Positions 54,436 to 63,093 of a DNA stretch of 64,000 nucleotides are shown one piece after another (the stretch's first letter is position 1; every line of letters starts with the position of its first letter). The stretch spans positions 99,691 to 163,690 of the forward strand of contig JAHZHN010000002.1 of NCBI GenBank assembly GCA_019420275.1, read 5' to 3'. A program made the translations under genes and the position numbers. The stretch comes from Clostridiales bacterium (lineage in GTDB: Bacteria > Bacillota > Clostridia > Lachnospirales > Lachnospiraceae). Below the pieces are notes generated by a model. It was not told where the DNA came from and did not search any database. It worked only from the letters and a program-made list of their open reading frames with translations.

Positions 54436-55137
54436 TCATACTAATCTTCTATACACTTCTTCATAAGCTGACTCTACATCTCCCATATCATAACGGAATC
54501 TGTCTTTGTCCAGCTTTTCATTGGTCTGCGCATCCCAGAGACGGCAGGTGTCTGGTGAGATCTCATCGATTAAAATGATCTCTCCCTGATAGCGTCCAAA
54601 TTCAATCTTAAAATCTACCAGCTTCAGATTGGCTTTGGCCATCTCTTCCAGCAGAATCCGATTGATCTGGAATGCATAATTGGTCATCGTCTCAATTTCT
54701 TCATATGTCCCAATTCCTAACGTAAGGGCATAATGTTCATTGATCCACGGATGACTGCGCTTGTCATCTTTTAAGTGAAATTCCAGTGTCGGCGGCAGCA
54801 GTTCATACCCTTCGGGGATTCCCAGTCTTCTGGTGATGCTTCCTGCCGCAATGTTTCGGACAATGACCTGCATCGGGATCACTTTCGCCTTCTTGATGAC
54901 GGTCTCCCGGTCACTGATTTCCTGTACATAATGGGTTGGAATTCCGCTTTGTTCTATGATCTTCAGCATACAGTTGGTCATCCGGTTATTGACAATTCCC
55001 TTGTCTCTGACGATGCCTTTTTTCTTTCCGTCGCAGGCTGTGATGTCGTCTTTGTATTCGATCATCAGCAAATCAGGATCTTCGGTCTCGAAAATCTTCT
55101 TTGCCTTTCCCTCATACTGCAAGTTTCCTTTTTGCAT
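54436..55137 (-). CDS. purC: SAICAR synthase
   Basis: 233 residues. Opens YEGKAKKIFETEDPDLLMIE, with RNIAAGSITRRLGIPEG and DEISPDTCRLWDA, the standard SAICAR synthetase motifs. It joins CAIR and aspartate using ATP. First gene of the pur run; AAAGGAG lies 9 bases upstream of the ATG. Confidence 0.95.
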   Translation of the reverse strand: MQKGNLQYEGKAKKIFETEDPDLLMIEYKDDITACDGKKKGIVRDKGIVNNRMTNCMLKIIEQSGIPTHYVQEISDRETVIKKAKVIPMQVIVRNIAAGSITRRLGIPEGYELLPPTLEFHLKDDKRSHPWINEHYALTLGIGTYEEIETMTNYAFQINRILLEEMAKANLKLVDFKIEFGRYQGEIILIDEISPDTCRLWDAQTNEKLDKDRFRYDMGDVESAYEEVYRRLV

Positions 55138-55172
55138 GATGAAACTCCTTTATTTCTTGACATTTCAAGACT

Positions 55173-55223
55173 TACTCCTTCTAGATACTAACATAGAACA
55201 AAGAGTTCCGCAAGCGGAACTCT
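55173..55223 (-). promoter_or_regulatory. Putative pur promoter overlapping a perfect hairpin
   Basis: An inverted repeat, AGAGTTCCGC (55202-55211) and GCGGAACTCT (55214-55223), is followed on the - strand by TTGCGG, 17 bp, and TAGTAT, a plausible promoter whose -35 lies in the repeat. The hairpin could alternatively be a leader attenuator. No purine riboswitch core was recognised. Confidence 0.4.
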
Positions 55224-55324
55224 CGCATCCGGCACAGCCGCCTGAACCTCAGACTTTCTCTTTGTGCGGGTGCACATCCCACGGAGTGTTTCGTTTCACC
55301 AGGAATAAAGTTTTCTGTGAAATC

Positions 55325-55363
55325 AAATAAGAAACTGCAAAGAAATACTTCCCTGCAGTTTCT
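55325..55363 (-). terminator. Terminator of GH3 lipoprotein gene
   Basis: A 10-bp stem, AGAAACTGCA / TGCAGTTTCT (55363-55354 and 55339-55330 on the - strand), followed by a T-rich tail, starting just past the stop of the lipoprotein gene. Confidence 0.75.
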
Positions 55364-55366
55364 CTC

Positions 55367-56572
55367 TTAGTCATTATCTTTCAAAAGATCGGTATCCGGC
55401 GGTATCACACCTCGTTTTAACTTGGTGTAGATAATCCGTTCCACAGATTTATCAATCCTGGACTCTTTGATATCGCCGTCATCGACCGCTTTCAAAACGG
55501 CCTGATACGCTTCTGACAGATTCTCCGGCATCAGGATGACGTCCACGCCTGCCTGCAGTGCCTTGACCGCCGCTTCACCGGCAGAATAATTGTCTGTAAT
55601 GGCTTTCATATTCATGGCATCTGTCATGACCACTCCGTTAAAGTCCAGTTCGTTCCTTAAAATGTCCGTTACCACCCTCTTGCTTAAAGTAGAAGGTTCT
55701 TTCTCGTCTGTTACGTTGCTTAGCATCAGATGAGATACCATCACGGCGTCTGCATCTGCATCGATTCCTGCTTCAAATGGCTTAAAATCGATTTTGCGCA
55801 AAGTCTGAATCGTCTGTTCCGCTTCTGCGCTTCCCATATGAGTATTTCCCCAGGTATCTCCGCTTCCCGGAAAATGTTTTAGGACCGCTGAAATCTGCTG
55901 TTTTTGCATGCTTTTTACCAGCGTTGAAATAATATCTGATACATCTCCTGCATCAGAACCAAAACTCCGGTCTCCGACCTCTGTATTGGATTCATTAGTC
56001 AGAACATCCGCCACCGGCGCCAAATTCATATTGAATCCCAGTTTTTTCAGCTGGCTGCTCTGTGTCTTTCCCATCTCCTCAATCTGATCCTCATCGTAAG
56101 TTTCCCCTATCTCTTTGGCAGTCGGATAATGAGTAACCCCCATCTCCTTATTGCTGGATACACGGGCTACGGATCCTCCTTCCTCATCCACTGAGACAAA
56201 CAGCGGAATATCGGATGCATCCTGAAGATGATCGATCAGCTCCTTCGTCTGATCGGCATCGGTCATATTTTTGGAAAACAGTACAATCCCGCCGACTGGA
56301 TACTGTTTGATCGTTTTCTTCATCTCACTGGTGATGTTTTTCTGATTCTTTGTATCTCCTTCATCCAATGTATACAAAGACACCATAAACAGCTGTCCAA
56401 TCTTAGCCTCCAGAGACATGTCTTTTGTAATATCCTCTGACATTCCTCTTAAGGTCGCTTCATCCAGATCTTCGGTCTTTACCGCTGTGTTCTCTTCCTT
56501 GTCCTTAGACTGGCATCCGGCACAGAAAAGCATTATGAAAATTAGAACAAGACTTAAGATTCTTCTCTTCAT
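55367..56572 (-). CDS. GH3-family lipoprotein (beta-N-acetylhexosaminidase-like)
   Basis: About 401 residues from the ATG at 56572 (AAAGGA nine bases upstream). A lipoprotein signal with LMLFCAGC places it on the outer membrane face. The GH3 N-terminal domain shows GQLFMVSLY, PLFVSVDEEGGSVARV, NLAPVADVLTN and the nucleophile region GVVMTDAMNMKAI. The usual KHFPGHGDT loop is KHFPGSGDTWGN, so the general-acid His of NagZ-like enzymes is Ser here. It is a likely muropeptide hexosaminidase, possibly with altered activity. Confidence 0.85.
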   Translation of the reverse strand: MKRRILSLVLIFIMLFCAGCQSKDKEENTAVKTEDLDEATLRGMSEDITKDMSLEAKIGQLFMVSLYTLDEGDTKNQKNITSEMKKTIKQYPVGGIVLFSKNMTDADQTKELIDHLQDASDIPLFVSVDEEGGSVARVSSNKEMGVTHYPTAKEIGETYDEDQIEEMGKTQSSQLKKLGFNMNLAPVADVLTNESNTEVGDRSFGSDAGDVSDIISTLVKSMQKQQISAVLKHFPGSGDTWGNTHMGSAEAEQTIQTLRKIDFKPFEAGIDADADAVMVSHLMLSNVTDEKEPSTLSKRVVTDILRNELDFNGVVMTDAMNMKAITDNYSAGEAAVKALQAGVDVILMPENLSEAYQAVLKAVDDGDIKESRIDKSVERIIYTKLKRGVIPPDTDLLKDND

Positions 56573-56936
56573 CCTTTGCATTCCTTTCTATAAAAAAATG
56601 AATGATGCCAGCCTCCTGCTGCTTTCGCTTTCACATCATTTATTAACAGTATATCATTTTTCCAAAAACGTGTCCATGAATCTTCTGTGAATCAAAAAAA
56701 AGAAAAAGTTCCTGCCCAAGGGCGGCAAGAACTTCCTCTTAAAACCGTACCTGAAATATAAGGCGAACGATACGTCAACCATGTATCATAAGCTATACCG
56801 TCCCACACTTCCGCATATCTCTCAGTACATTATATAGTATATACTTTTCTATTTATATTTTCTACTGTTTATTAGAAAAAATACAATTTTTTTTGCATTT
56901 TCTTCTTTTTTGCCAAAATAATGGCTGTTTTTTACA
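56573..56936. other. Intergenic region between GH3 gene and histidine kinase
   Basis: 364 bp holding the kinase-operon terminator at 56706-56734; the rest has no ORF or clear repeat. Confidence 0.5.
56706..56734 (-). terminator. Terminator of two-component operon
   Basis: On the - strand, AAGTTCTTGCC (56734-56724) pairs with GGCAGGAACTT (56716-56706), with one G-T wobble, followed by TTTCTTTTTTT. Confidence 0.85.
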
Positions 56937-59051
56937 TCATTTTACTTTTTCTGTGTATTTCTGGAAGGAAATTTCGACTCTGAACTGGTCTCCCCGCACT
57001 TCGATTCCAAAATCTCCTCCGCAGTTTTTCGTAAAACTGTCTGCAATGGAAAGCCCAAGTCCGTTGCCTTCACTCGTTCTGGATTTCTCTGCTCTGGCAA
57101 ATCGTTCCATGATTTCCTCCTCTGTAAAATCCATTTCGTAGGACGCGGTATTGACAACTTCCAGTTTCAGTCTATTGGCAGTCTCTGTAATATCAATAAA
57201 GATTCTTGTGCCTTTCATGGAATATTTTAATGCATTTTCCAGGACATTTTGTACGACCCGGTACATTCGGTTCACATCTCCCATGAATTTTGTATTTTCA
57301 GCCTGGCACTGGAACCGGATACGGAATCCGGATGCCTGGATCTTATCTTCCATATCTGCCATCGTCTGTTCCAGCAGCTTGCGCATATCCATCACTTCCA
57401 GAGATACTTTGGCATTTCCGCTGGTAGATTTGGCAAGTTCAAATAAATCAGAAATAATATTTTTCAGCCGCTCTGTTTTCTGCGTGAGAATCTTGACGTA
57501 GTCTCTGGCCTCCGGCGACAATGTCTCGTCTCTTCTTAAAAGATCTACATATCCAATAATGGAAGTCAGCGGCGTTTTCAGATCATGAGATACATTAGTG
57601 ATCAGATCAATCTTCATGCGCTCATTGCGCATCTGATCTTCCAATGCTCTTTCCATGCCGTTTCCGATATTGGCAAGCTTCTGGCTGTAATCATAATAGA
57701 TGGTTCCTTCTTCAATATCTGTCGTTGCTGTCAGTTCTCCATTGGCAATCCGGTCGATTTGTTCTACCAGTTTATTCAGGTCTTTCTGTTCTGCTGCATA
57801 TTTATCGGAATATTTCACAAGATACTTCAGCCCGACGGCACCCAGGATAATAAATCCAACCCCCAGCACACCGGACATATTCATGATCAGCAGTCCAAAC
57901 ACAATAAAAACAATCAAAATTCTTCTTCCGATGCGGTACTGACGGATTCTGTCTTTTACATGCTGCTGTTCAAAACTCATAGCTTCATATTCCAGCTGAT
58001 TTCTCTTTTTGGAATTCCGGTGCCATTTGCGGAAATATCCAATGCATAAGGTAGAATCCAGAAGCTTATGTTCTTTCAGCCTCCATACTGTCGTCTGTAT
58101 ACAGACTGCAAATAATGCAATCAGCAGCGGCATCAGGAAACTGCATACCATCACCGTAAGATCTACCTCTGTCTGATCCGTTCGTCCCATCATAAAATCC
58201 TGGCCTGCAGTCCAGATCCATGCATATAATCCGAACAGACCTACTCCAATCCAAAAGCCCGCCAGAACCATGACTTCCCACCATATATGATCCAGCCACC
58301 GAAAGAATCTCGTGCGGCTGATCTGCAGGGCGAACAATACGATCAGACATATGACTCCCAGAATTTCCAGTGCTAAAATCACTGTCATTTCTTTTACATA
58401 CCGGATCAGCTGTGCCTGCTCTTTCTTATATTCCTGCTCAATCAAATCCATACCCTTTTGAGTGATGCGGATCCGAATCGTTCCTGATTCCAGCCGCTGT
58501 CCCTCTTCCCCATTGATAAGCAGACCCGTCGGCAGACTGATCATCATATTTCCGGAAATTTGATAAAACATTTCCGGATCATATTCCCCTTCAAATCCGT
58601 TTTCCCATTGAACGAATTGTCCGGCCTGATTTGTCTGCTCGCTTTGATCCCTCTGTATTGTCATTTCCATCGTATTGCCGTCCTGAAAATCGGCCTTCTG
58701 ATTCCCATATTGGCTCTTCTCCTGAACCGTTTTCTTTCCATATGGTTTGATCACCAGATCGGCATCCAAATCCATTTCATCTTCCAGTTTGCTAAGAAGA
58801 TTTTGGGAAATGCCCTGATAATCTTCATCTTCCAGGCCGTATCCCTGATCTTTTGACCACAGAAACAAAAGACCCTGCTGATACAAATTGGTAAAATACC
58901 CATTTTCCTGGAACTCATCCATTGAAACTCCGGCCTGAAGAGAAGCTGCCTCACTGGTACCATTGAGCCCATACACACCCCCTGCCGTCATCAGACAGAT
59001 AACGGCCGCAATACATAGCGTATTAATCCATTTTTTCCATTTTATATCCAA
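56937..59051 (-). CDS. Membrane sensor histidine kinase
   Basis: 704 residues. An N-terminal helix, an outer domain of about 190 residues, several transmembrane segments (about 215-400) including LVLIFIV-like pairs, then a dimerisation domain with the phospho-acceptor NVSHDLKTPLTSIIGY. The catalytic ATPase domain has NVLENALKYSM (N box) and NGLGLSIADSF (G box). It overlaps the response regulator by 29 bp. The VanS-like arrangement suggests it senses envelope stress or a peptide; the signal is unknown. Confidence 0.9.
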   Translation of the reverse strand: MDIKWKKWINTLCIAAVICLMTAGGVYGLNGTSEAASLQAGVSMDEFQENGYFTNLYQQGLLFLWSKDQGYGLEDEDYQGISQNLLSKLEDEMDLDADLVIKPYGKKTVQEKSQYGNQKADFQDGNTMEMTIQRDQSEQTNQAGQFVQWENGFEGEYDPEMFYQISGNMMISLPTGLLINGEEGQRLESGTIRIRITQKGMDLIEQEYKKEQAQLIRYVKEMTVILALEILGVICLIVLFALQISRTRFFRWLDHIWWEVMVLAGFWIGVGLFGLYAWIWTAGQDFMMGRTDQTEVDLTVMVCSFLMPLLIALFAVCIQTTVWRLKEHKLLDSTLCIGYFRKWHRNSKKRNQLEYEAMSFEQQHVKDRIRQYRIGRRILIVFIVFGLLIMNMSGVLGVGFIILGAVGLKYLVKYSDKYAAEQKDLNKLVEQIDRIANGELTATTDIEEGTIYYDYSQKLANIGNGMERALEDQMRNERMKIDLITNVSHDLKTPLTSIIGYVDLLRRDETLSPEARDYVKILTQKTERLKNIISDLFELAKSTSGNAKVSLEVMDMRKLLEQTMADMEDKIQASGFRIRFQCQAENTKFMGDVNRMYRVVQNVLENALKYSMKGTRIFIDITETANRLKLEVVNTASYEMDFTEEEIMERFARAEKSRTSEGNGLGLSIADSFTKNCGGDFGIEVRGDQFRVEISFQKYTEKVK

Positions 59052-59730
59052 TTCCCCACACCACCTTCAAATATTTCGGATTCTTCGTATCAATCTCGAT
59101 CTTCTCCCGGATCCTTCGAATATGAACCATTACTGTATTCTCCGTGGCGTAGGCTTCTTCCTGCCACACTCTCTCATAAATCTCATCTGCAGAAAATACC
59201 CTTCCAAGATGATTCATTAACAAGTAAAGTATTTTGTATTCTGTTGCCGTCAGCTTCATTGGTTCCCCATCGACCAAAATCCTCTTTCCTTCTGTATCCA
59301 GAATCAGACCGCCATTTACAATCTTGTCTTTGCTCTGACTGGCGGACGTCATGCTTCCAAGCTGCATATACCTGCGAAGCTGTGATTTCACTCTGGCAAC
59401 CAGTTCATCCGGACGAAACGGCTTGCTGACATAATCATCGGCTCCCATAGATAATCCCAGGATCTTATCACTCTCCTCTGTTTTTGCTGATAAAATAATG
59501 ATAGGTATGTTCTTGCTCTCACGAATCTTCATAGTTGCGGATAACCCATCCATTTTCGGCATCATCACGTCTATAATGAGCAGCTGTATATCCTGTGATG
59601 TCAGGACATCCATGGCTTCCAGTCCGTCGTAGGCTGTCAAAACCTGGTAGCCTTCCAGCTCCAAACGTTTTTTAATGGCTCCGACAATTTCTCTGTCATC
59701 GTCTACTACTAGGATCTTCGTTTGATTCAT
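59023..59730 (-). CDS. OmpR-family response regulator
   Basis: 235 residues. The receiver domain has LVVDDDREIV, the phospho-acceptor LIIDVMMPKMDG and YVSKPFRPDE. The C-terminal winged helix has LTATEYKILYLL and VMVHIRRIREKIE. VanR/PhoB type, partner of the overlapping kinase. Preceded by GGGAGG. Confidence 0.95.
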   Translation of the reverse strand: MNQTKILVVDDDREIVGAIKKRLELEGYQVLTAYDGLEAMDVLTSQDIQLLIIDVMMPKMDGLSATMKIRESKNIPIIILSAKTEESDKILGLSMGADDYVSKPFRPDELVARVKSQLRRYMQLGSMTSASQSKDKIVNGGLILDTEGKRILVDGEPMKLTATEYKILYLLMNHLGRVFSADEIYERVWQEEAYATENTVMVHIRRIREKIEIDTKNPKYLKVVWGIGYKMEKMD

Positions 59731-59757
59731 AATGACCTCCCTATCTGTGATGGTATT

Positions 59758-59763
59758 ATCATA
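59758..59763 (-). promoter_or_regulatory. Probable extended -10 of two-component operon
   Basis: On the - strand, TGGTATGAT lies 28 bp before the response-regulator ATG, matching the TGnTATnAT extended -10. No good -35 was seen. Confidence 0.4.
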
Positions 59764-59853
59764 CCAGTTGATTCTGTATTTTATATTAATACAAACCTTT
59801 CAAATTTCTTACATTCTCTTTCTATTATAACTGCCATCAGACATAAAACAAAG

Positions 59854-59901
59854 AATAAAACAAAGCAGAAGGATAAAATTTTCCTTCTGCTTTGTTTTAT
59901 T
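59854..59901 (-). terminator. Terminator of isocitrate dehydrogenase gene
   Basis: A perfect 20-bp stem, AATAAAACAAAGCAGAAGGA (59854-59873) with its complement at 59882-59901, and an 8-nt loop. It can act in both directions. Confidence 0.9.
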
Positions 59902-59987
59902 CTTTCTCAATCACAACTTCCTGATCGATCTTTTTCCCATTGTCAGTCCGGTATGTATTGACTGCAAGAGTATTTCCTCCTATTTTC

Positions 59988-61184
59988 TTATAATCTTTCT
60001 GCGATTGCTTTGATGAATCCTTCACTGTTTACTGCATTGACATTTTCCAGTGTTGTGATCAATGCCAGGTCTTTGGTCATCGTTCCTGATTCGATCGTAT
60101 CCAAAGTTGCTTTTTCCAGTTTGTCTGCAAAATCCATCAGTTCCTGATTGCCGTCTAATTCTCCGCGTTTTCTTAAGGCACCCGTCCATGCAAAGATAGT
60201 TGCTACGGAGTTCGTAGAGGTTTCTTCCCCTTTCAGGTGTTTGTAATAATGACGCTGTACAGTTCCGTGTGCTGCTTCATACTCATAGTATCCCTGAGGA
60301 GATACCAGTACAGAAGTCATCATTGCCAGAGAACCAAAGGCAGATGAGATCATATCACTCATAACGTCTCCATCATAGTTCTTGCAGGCCCAGATGAATC
60401 CGCCTTCTGATCTCATAACCCTTGCTACTGCGTCATCGATCAGAGTATAGAAATATTCAATGCCGGCTGCTTCAAACTTATCTGCGTATTCTTTGTCGAA
60501 AATTTCCTGGAAAATATCTTTAAAGTTGTGGTCATACTTCTTAGAAATCGTATCTTTTGTTGCAAACCAGAGATCCTGCTTTGTATCAAGCGCATATGTA
60601 AAACAGCTTCTTGCGAAACTTTCAATGGAAGCGTCCACGTTGTGCATTCCCTGAATGATTCCCGGTCCGTCAAAATCATGGATCGTTTCTCTGATTTCCT
60701 GTCCGTCTTCTCCTGTAAAGACAAGTTCTGCTTTTCCAGGTCCCGGTACTTTGATCTCTACGCCTTTATACACATCACCGTATGCATGTCTGGCGATAGT
60801 GATTGGTTTTTTCCACTTGCTTACCGTCGGTGTAATGCCTTTTACTGTGATCGGCGCACGGAATACCGTTCCGTCTAAGATTGCACGAATCGTTCCGTTC
60901 GGGCTCTTCCACATTTCCTTCAGGTCATATTCCTCCATACGAGCTGCATTTGGAGTGATGGTTGCGCATTTTACCGCAACTCCGTATTTCTTTGTAGCTT
61001 CTGCGGAATCGAAAGTTACCTGGTCATTGGTTTCATTTCTATGTTCCAGTCCTAAATCATAATATTCAGTTTTCAAATCTACAAAAGGCAAAATCAATTC
61101 TTCTTTGATCATCTTCCAAAGAATCCTTGTCATCTCATCTCCGTCCATCTCAACTAATGGGGTCGTCATCTGAATCTTGCTCAT
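59988..61184 (-). CDS. icd: NADP-dependent isocitrate dehydrogenase
   Basis: 398 residues from the ATG at 61184 (GGAGGAACA upstream); the longer frame to 61226 lacks a site. Eukaryote-type (homodimeric) NADP-IDH features: MDGDEMTRILWKMIKEEL, RAPITVKGITPTVSKWKKP, NYDGDVMSDMISSAFGSL and EAAHGTVQRHYYKHLKGE. It converts isocitrate to 2-oxoglutarate, supplying glutamate and NADPH. Confidence 0.95.
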   Translation of the reverse strand: MSKIQMTTPLVEMDGDEMTRILWKMIKEELILPFVDLKTEYYDLGLEHRNETNDQVTFDSAEATKKYGVAVKCATITPNAARMEEYDLKEMWKSPNGTIRAILDGTVFRAPITVKGITPTVSKWKKPITIARHAYGDVYKGVEIKVPGPGKAELVFTGEDGQEIRETIHDFDGPGIIQGMHNVDASIESFARSCFTYALDTKQDLWFATKDTISKKYDHNFKDIFQEIFDKEYADKFEAAGIEYFYTLIDDAVARVMRSEGGFIWACKNYDGDVMSDMISSAFGSLAMMTSVLVSPQGYYEYEAAHGTVQRHYYKHLKGEETSTNSVATIFAWTGALRKRGELDGNQELMDFADKLEKATLDTIESGTMTKDLALITTLENVNAVNSEGFIKAIAERL

Positions 61185-61247
61185 GATTGTTCCTCCTATG
61201 GTGTTATTTGATTGCTGCAAGGCCATTTTATCAGCCTTTTAGGCTAT

Positions 61248-61276
61248 ATTATAGCGAAAAAACTGAATTCTGTAAA
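61248..61276 (-). promoter_or_regulatory. Promoter of icd
   Basis: On the - strand, TTTACA (61276-61271), 17 bp, and TATAAT (61253-61248), close to consensus. It sits just behind the hydrogenase terminator. Confidence 0.75.
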
Positions 61277-61286
61277 TGTTATACTA

Positions 61287-61324
61287 AAAAAAGCACAATC
61301 CCCTGGTATCTAAAACTGTGCTTT
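61287..61324 (-). terminator. Terminator of hydrogenase operon
   Basis: The stem AAAGCACA (61324-61317 on the - strand) / TGTGCTTT (61297-61290) is followed by a run of T residues. A second hairpin (AGGCTGC / GCAGCCT, about 61340-61364) lies between it and the hydrogenase stop. Confidence 0.8.
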
Positions 61325-61374
61325 CTGCTGCCATAAAACAAAGGCTGCCTCTGACCGAAGCAGCCTGTTTGCTC

Positions 61375-63093
61375 TTAACTTCTATGTTCGGTATGCAGCA
61401 GCTGATGCGCTCTGCGGCATCCTGGTTCCCCGATGTATTCTTTATATAAGGTCTGGATATCCGGATTTTCATGAGAAAAACGGATTTTGGCATTCTGGTC
61501 GAGGAAATAGAGGTTTGCGCCTCGTTCGGCTGCCAATTCACATCCGTCATGGATTGGCTGGCCTCCCCCGCCGGAACATCCGCCCGGACATGCCATCACT
61601 TCTACAAAATGATAATGGACTTTTTTCTTTCGGATGGCTTCCATCAGCATTCTTGTATTTTTCAGTCCGCTTACTACGGCGATGGATACTTTTTTGCCTG
61701 CAATATCGAATTTTGCTTCCCTCCATCCTTTTTGCTTCACGCCTCGGATTTTCTTAAACGCATCTGCCGGAGGATTTTCTCCTGTTACCAGGAAATAGGC
61801 AGACCTAAGGGCCGCTTCCATGACTCCGCCAGTTGCACCGAAAATCACACCCGCGCCGCTGCTCTCTTCAAACGGCTGGTCAAATTCTGCATCCTCCAAT
61901 GTATGAGGATCAATGTAATCGGCTTTTAACATCCGGTCCAGCTCTCTTGTCGTCAGTACACAGTCTACGTCGTGTCCCGCAAACTCTTCATAAAACAGTG
62001 TCATCTCCCGCTCTGCTTTCTTGGCAAGGCACGGCATGATGGATACGGCATATATTCTTTCCGGTTCTACTCCCAGTTTCTTGGCAAAGGCGCTTTTCAT
62101 TACGGCTCCAAACATCTGCTGCGGGGATTTTGCCGTAGAGAGACAGCCTGTCATCTGCGGATACTGAGATTTCATAAAACTGACCCATCCAGGACAGCAG
62201 GATGTAAACATCGTATCTTCTTCCAGCTCTCCTTTGGTGAATTTTTCTACAAATTCATGAGCTTCTTCCATGATCGTAAGATCTGCAGAAAATGATGTGT
62301 CAAAAACATAATCGACTCCCATGCGCCGCAGGGCATCGACAATCTTTCCTACGCCTGCTTCTTCTCTGGACAAGCCGAGAGATTCTCCCCAGGCAGCCCG
62401 GACTGCCGGCGCAATCTGAGCAACAACTATCGCGTCTTCCCGCTCCAGGGCACGATAAAAACTTGTTGTATCATCCCTCTCTCTCAAAGCTCCTGTTGGA
62501 CAATGGGTCACACACTGGCCGCATAAAGTACAGTCTGCTGCCTTTATGTCCCTGCATCCGGATACGCCAACGTTCGTTCTTGAACCAGTGCCGGATACAT
62601 CCCATACGTTCATTCCCTGGACTTTATCGCAGATCTGGATGCACCGCATGCATTTGATGCATTTATTTGCCTCACGGATCAGAGGAAAATTCGTATCCCA
62701 TTCCTGAAGGACCAATTCCTGTTTATAAAAACTTCCTACTACGTTCAGATCATTGGCAATGGACTGAAGACTGCAGTTTCCGCTCCGCACACACATCGGA
62801 CATTCCATATTATGCTGAGACAAGAGCATCTCTATAGTATGCCTGCGGTTTCTCCGGACTCTTGGGCTGTTGGTATAGATCACCATGCCCTCTTCCACTA
62901 CATTGTTGCATGCCGTCACCAAACGGCTCTGGCCTTCCACCTCTACAACACAGACCCGGCAGGCACTGATTTCATTAATGTCTTTCAGATAACATAATTT
63001 AGGAATCTGAATATGGATAGACGCTGCCGCCTCCATAATGGTCGTTCCTTCCGGAACCGAAATTTCCCGGTGATTGATCGTAACATTTACCAT
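61375..63093 (-). CDS. [FeFe]-hydrogenase catalytic subunit (HndD/HydA type)
   Basis: 572 residues. N-terminal [2Fe-2S] domain (ISACRVCVVEVEG), a His/Cys-ligated cluster (CPMCVRSGNC), two [4Fe-4S] motifs (CIKCMRCIQICD, CTLCGQCVTHCP), and the H-cluster signatures FTSCCPGWVSF, IMPCLAKKAE and MACPGGCSGGGG. All catalytic Cys are present. This modular group A enzyme reduces protons with NADH and/or ferredoxin. Its start overlaps the stop of the upstream GltD-like gene by 7 bp, so the flavoprotein is a likely electron partner. Confidence 0.95.
   Translation of the reverse strand: MVNVTINHREISVPEGTTIMEAAASIHIQIPKLCYLKDINEISACRVCVVEVEGQSRLVTACNNVVEEGMVIYTNSPRVRRNRRHTIEMLLSQHNMECPMCVRSGNCSLQSIANDLNVVGSFYKQELVLQEWDTNFPLIREANKCIKCMRCIQICDKVQGMNVWDVSGTGSRTNVGVSGCRDIKAADCTLCGQCVTHCPTGALRERDDTTSFYRALEREDAIVVAQIAPAVRAAWGESLGLSREEAGVGKIVDALRRMGVDYVFDTSFSADLTIMEEAHEFVEKFTKGELEEDTMFTSCCPGWVSFMKSQYPQMTGCLSTAKSPQQMFGAVMKSAFAKKLGVEPERIYAVSIMPCLAKKAEREMTLFYEEFAGHDVDCVLTTRELDRMLKADYIDPHTLEDAEFDQPFEESSGAGVIFGATGGVMEAALRSAYFLVTGENPPADAFKKIRGVKQKGWREAKFDIAGKKVSIAVVSGLKNTRMLMEAIRKKKVHYHFVEVMACPGGCSGGGGQPIHDGCELAAERGANLYFLDQNAKIRFSHENPDIQTLYKEYIGEPGCRRAHQLLHTEHRS

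Noticed and set aside
55200..55230. Purine riboswitch upstream of purC
   Set aside because: Only a simple perfect hairpin is present; no three-way junction or conserved purine-binding core could be found.
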